A DNA stretch of 30,391 bases from Gnetum montanum (Eukaryota; Streptophyta; Gnetopsida; Gnetales; Gnetaceae): positions 489,398-519,788 of the forward strand of contig MNCI01014373.1 in assembly GCA_015680685.1 (NCBI GenBank), in the 5' to 3' direction. The notes beneath the pieces were generated by a model, which worked only from the letters and a program-made list of their open reading frames with translations, was not told where the DNA came from and ran no database searches. Each line of letters begins with the position of its first letter. The first letter of the stretch is position 1. A program made the translations under genes and the position numbers. Positions 29,445 through 30,391 of the stretch are shown here, one piece after another.

Positions 29445-30391
29445 CTATAATCACACAAAGATCAATTGTTAGTAAGGTTATTGAAAAAAGTTCAATGATT
29501 TCATACCTTACTCATTGCCTTTAATAAATGTTGAATTCATTACTTAGTATGATTTTAGAGTTAGAAATTTTTCAAGGAAGTTGCACTAAAAGTTTAATGT
29601 CAAACCTGGTTTTGAGGAAAGTTTGATAAAATGATGACAAAGAAAAAAATAGATTTGGCAATGAAGTACTTGGAGGATATAAAATGATGTAGTGGTGTGC
29701 AATAACTATAAATTACAAAAGTCATGTAAGTGGGTCCTCCCCAAAGTAGGTTCCAACCTATAATGCCCATGCATAACCACACCTTAAAATGTCTGTAGGC
29801 ACTAGAAGGGTTAAATTTAATTTATGTCGATACAACAAAACACACACATGTTAATACCACTATGATGAGGTATGAATTCAATGCTATACAAGACACGAGT
29901 CATAAATACATGAACAATGAGATGGAATGAATCGAAGAAGGGATTGTAGAGATTGGGACATGAGGTAACTGACTCAGGGCACAATGAATCCTGTGTGTAA
30001 AGCATGATTAACGTGTCATTAACATGTCTTTCCAAGATCAAGACCAAGTCCATCCTCTGATCAGTGACATTGCATCATTTCATCCAATGATGGACAACCA
30101 TGAGAGTACCATAACAACAAGGCGTATGATCACTTGGCCTTTTGTTCAAGGGAGGAGTGATTTTTGTTTTGTGGCACTTTTCTTGTTCTTTTCTTTTTCT
30201 CTTTCTTCTCTTTTTTTTTGAATACTGAATCCAAAGAAGCTGCCAACCATCAGGCATGGGTGCATGTCTTCCCAATGGGACCCCCTAGAATAGCATTGGA
30301 TTTTTAAGTGCCCTTTTGATTACTCTTACTCCCATTTTTCATTAGATCTACAAGGATCTTAGTACAACCGGGTTGCATGATGACTCCCACA
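29445..30391 (-). other. M2 post-pol 3' region, running off the right edge
   Basis: Non-coding on both strands. Read on the minus strand it is collinear with copy A's post-pol region: GTGGGTCCTCCCCAAAG (29731) is the reverse complement of A's block at 14050. The end of the window, 30140-30391, matches M1 15676-15950. The pol of M2, if present, lies to the right. Confidence 0.7.

Noticed and set aside
1-30391. tRNA, rRNA, bacterial operons, toxin or viral genes
   Set aside because: No cloverleaf, rRNA block or such gene was seen; everything recognisable is retrotransposon-derived. tRNAscan and Rfam searches were not possible here.

Overview
The window is plant nuclear repeat DNA: no bacterial or organellar genes, no rRNA or tRNA, and no clearly intact host gene. 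I can support only decayed Ty3/Gypsy LTR retrotransposons of the chromovirus-free (OTA) branch, inserted in and beside one another, plus one intron-containing gene that seems to belong to one of them. Dense nesting, strong decay and several divergent relatives suggest a land plant with a large repeat-rich genome; a gymnosperm would fit, but the sequence does not prove it. A single n at 9850 splits the window into two parts with different base composition and different element families.

Left part (1-9849), family 'G', Tat-like, on the minus strand. Reading right to left: a truncated older copy G2 (LTR about 8911-9849, primer-binding site 8887-8905, leader 8608-8886), then copy G1 (LTR about 7394-8607, primer-binding site 7370-7388, leader with a 25-bp array, gag-protease polyprotein 7062-2972). 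No reverse transcriptase, RNase H or integrase follows the protease. Instead there is a short 3' region with tandem repeats (2650-2963) and, convergent on the plus strand, a five-exon gene (window edge to 2421) with four short GT-AG introns. G1 is therefore best read as a non-autonomous gag-protease element carrying an antisense gene.

Right part (9851-30391), family 'Athila-like', both strands. Copy A (plus): pol from the n to 12959, 3' region, third-ORF remnant at 14441, polypurine tract, 3' LTR 14834-15675. Copy M1 (minus): 5' LTR 19444-18479, tRNA-Asp-type primer-binding site 18477-18460, gag 18337-16347, then directly the post-pol 3' region 16333-15676, so pol is missing. Copy C (plus): only the last 261 bp of its internal region and its 3' LTR 19706-20543. 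Copy B (plus): gag C-terminus, protease, RT, RNase H and integrase 20544-25243, 3' region, third ORF 27243-27943. Copy M2 (minus): its 3' LTR (27944-28832) interrupts B's third ORF; its third ORF (29444-29007) and 3' region run off the right edge. The insertion order that fits is A into M1, M1 into C, and M2 into B.

All coding regions carry nonsense codons, mostly explicable as C-to-T or G-to-A changes, with few frameshifts; nothing here looks able to transpose. The most notable points are two independent pol-less element architectures (G1 with an antisense spliced gene, M1 with gag fused to the post-pol UTR), and a shared layout of all six LTRs in which self-complementary motifs of different sequence sit just upstream of the TATA box.
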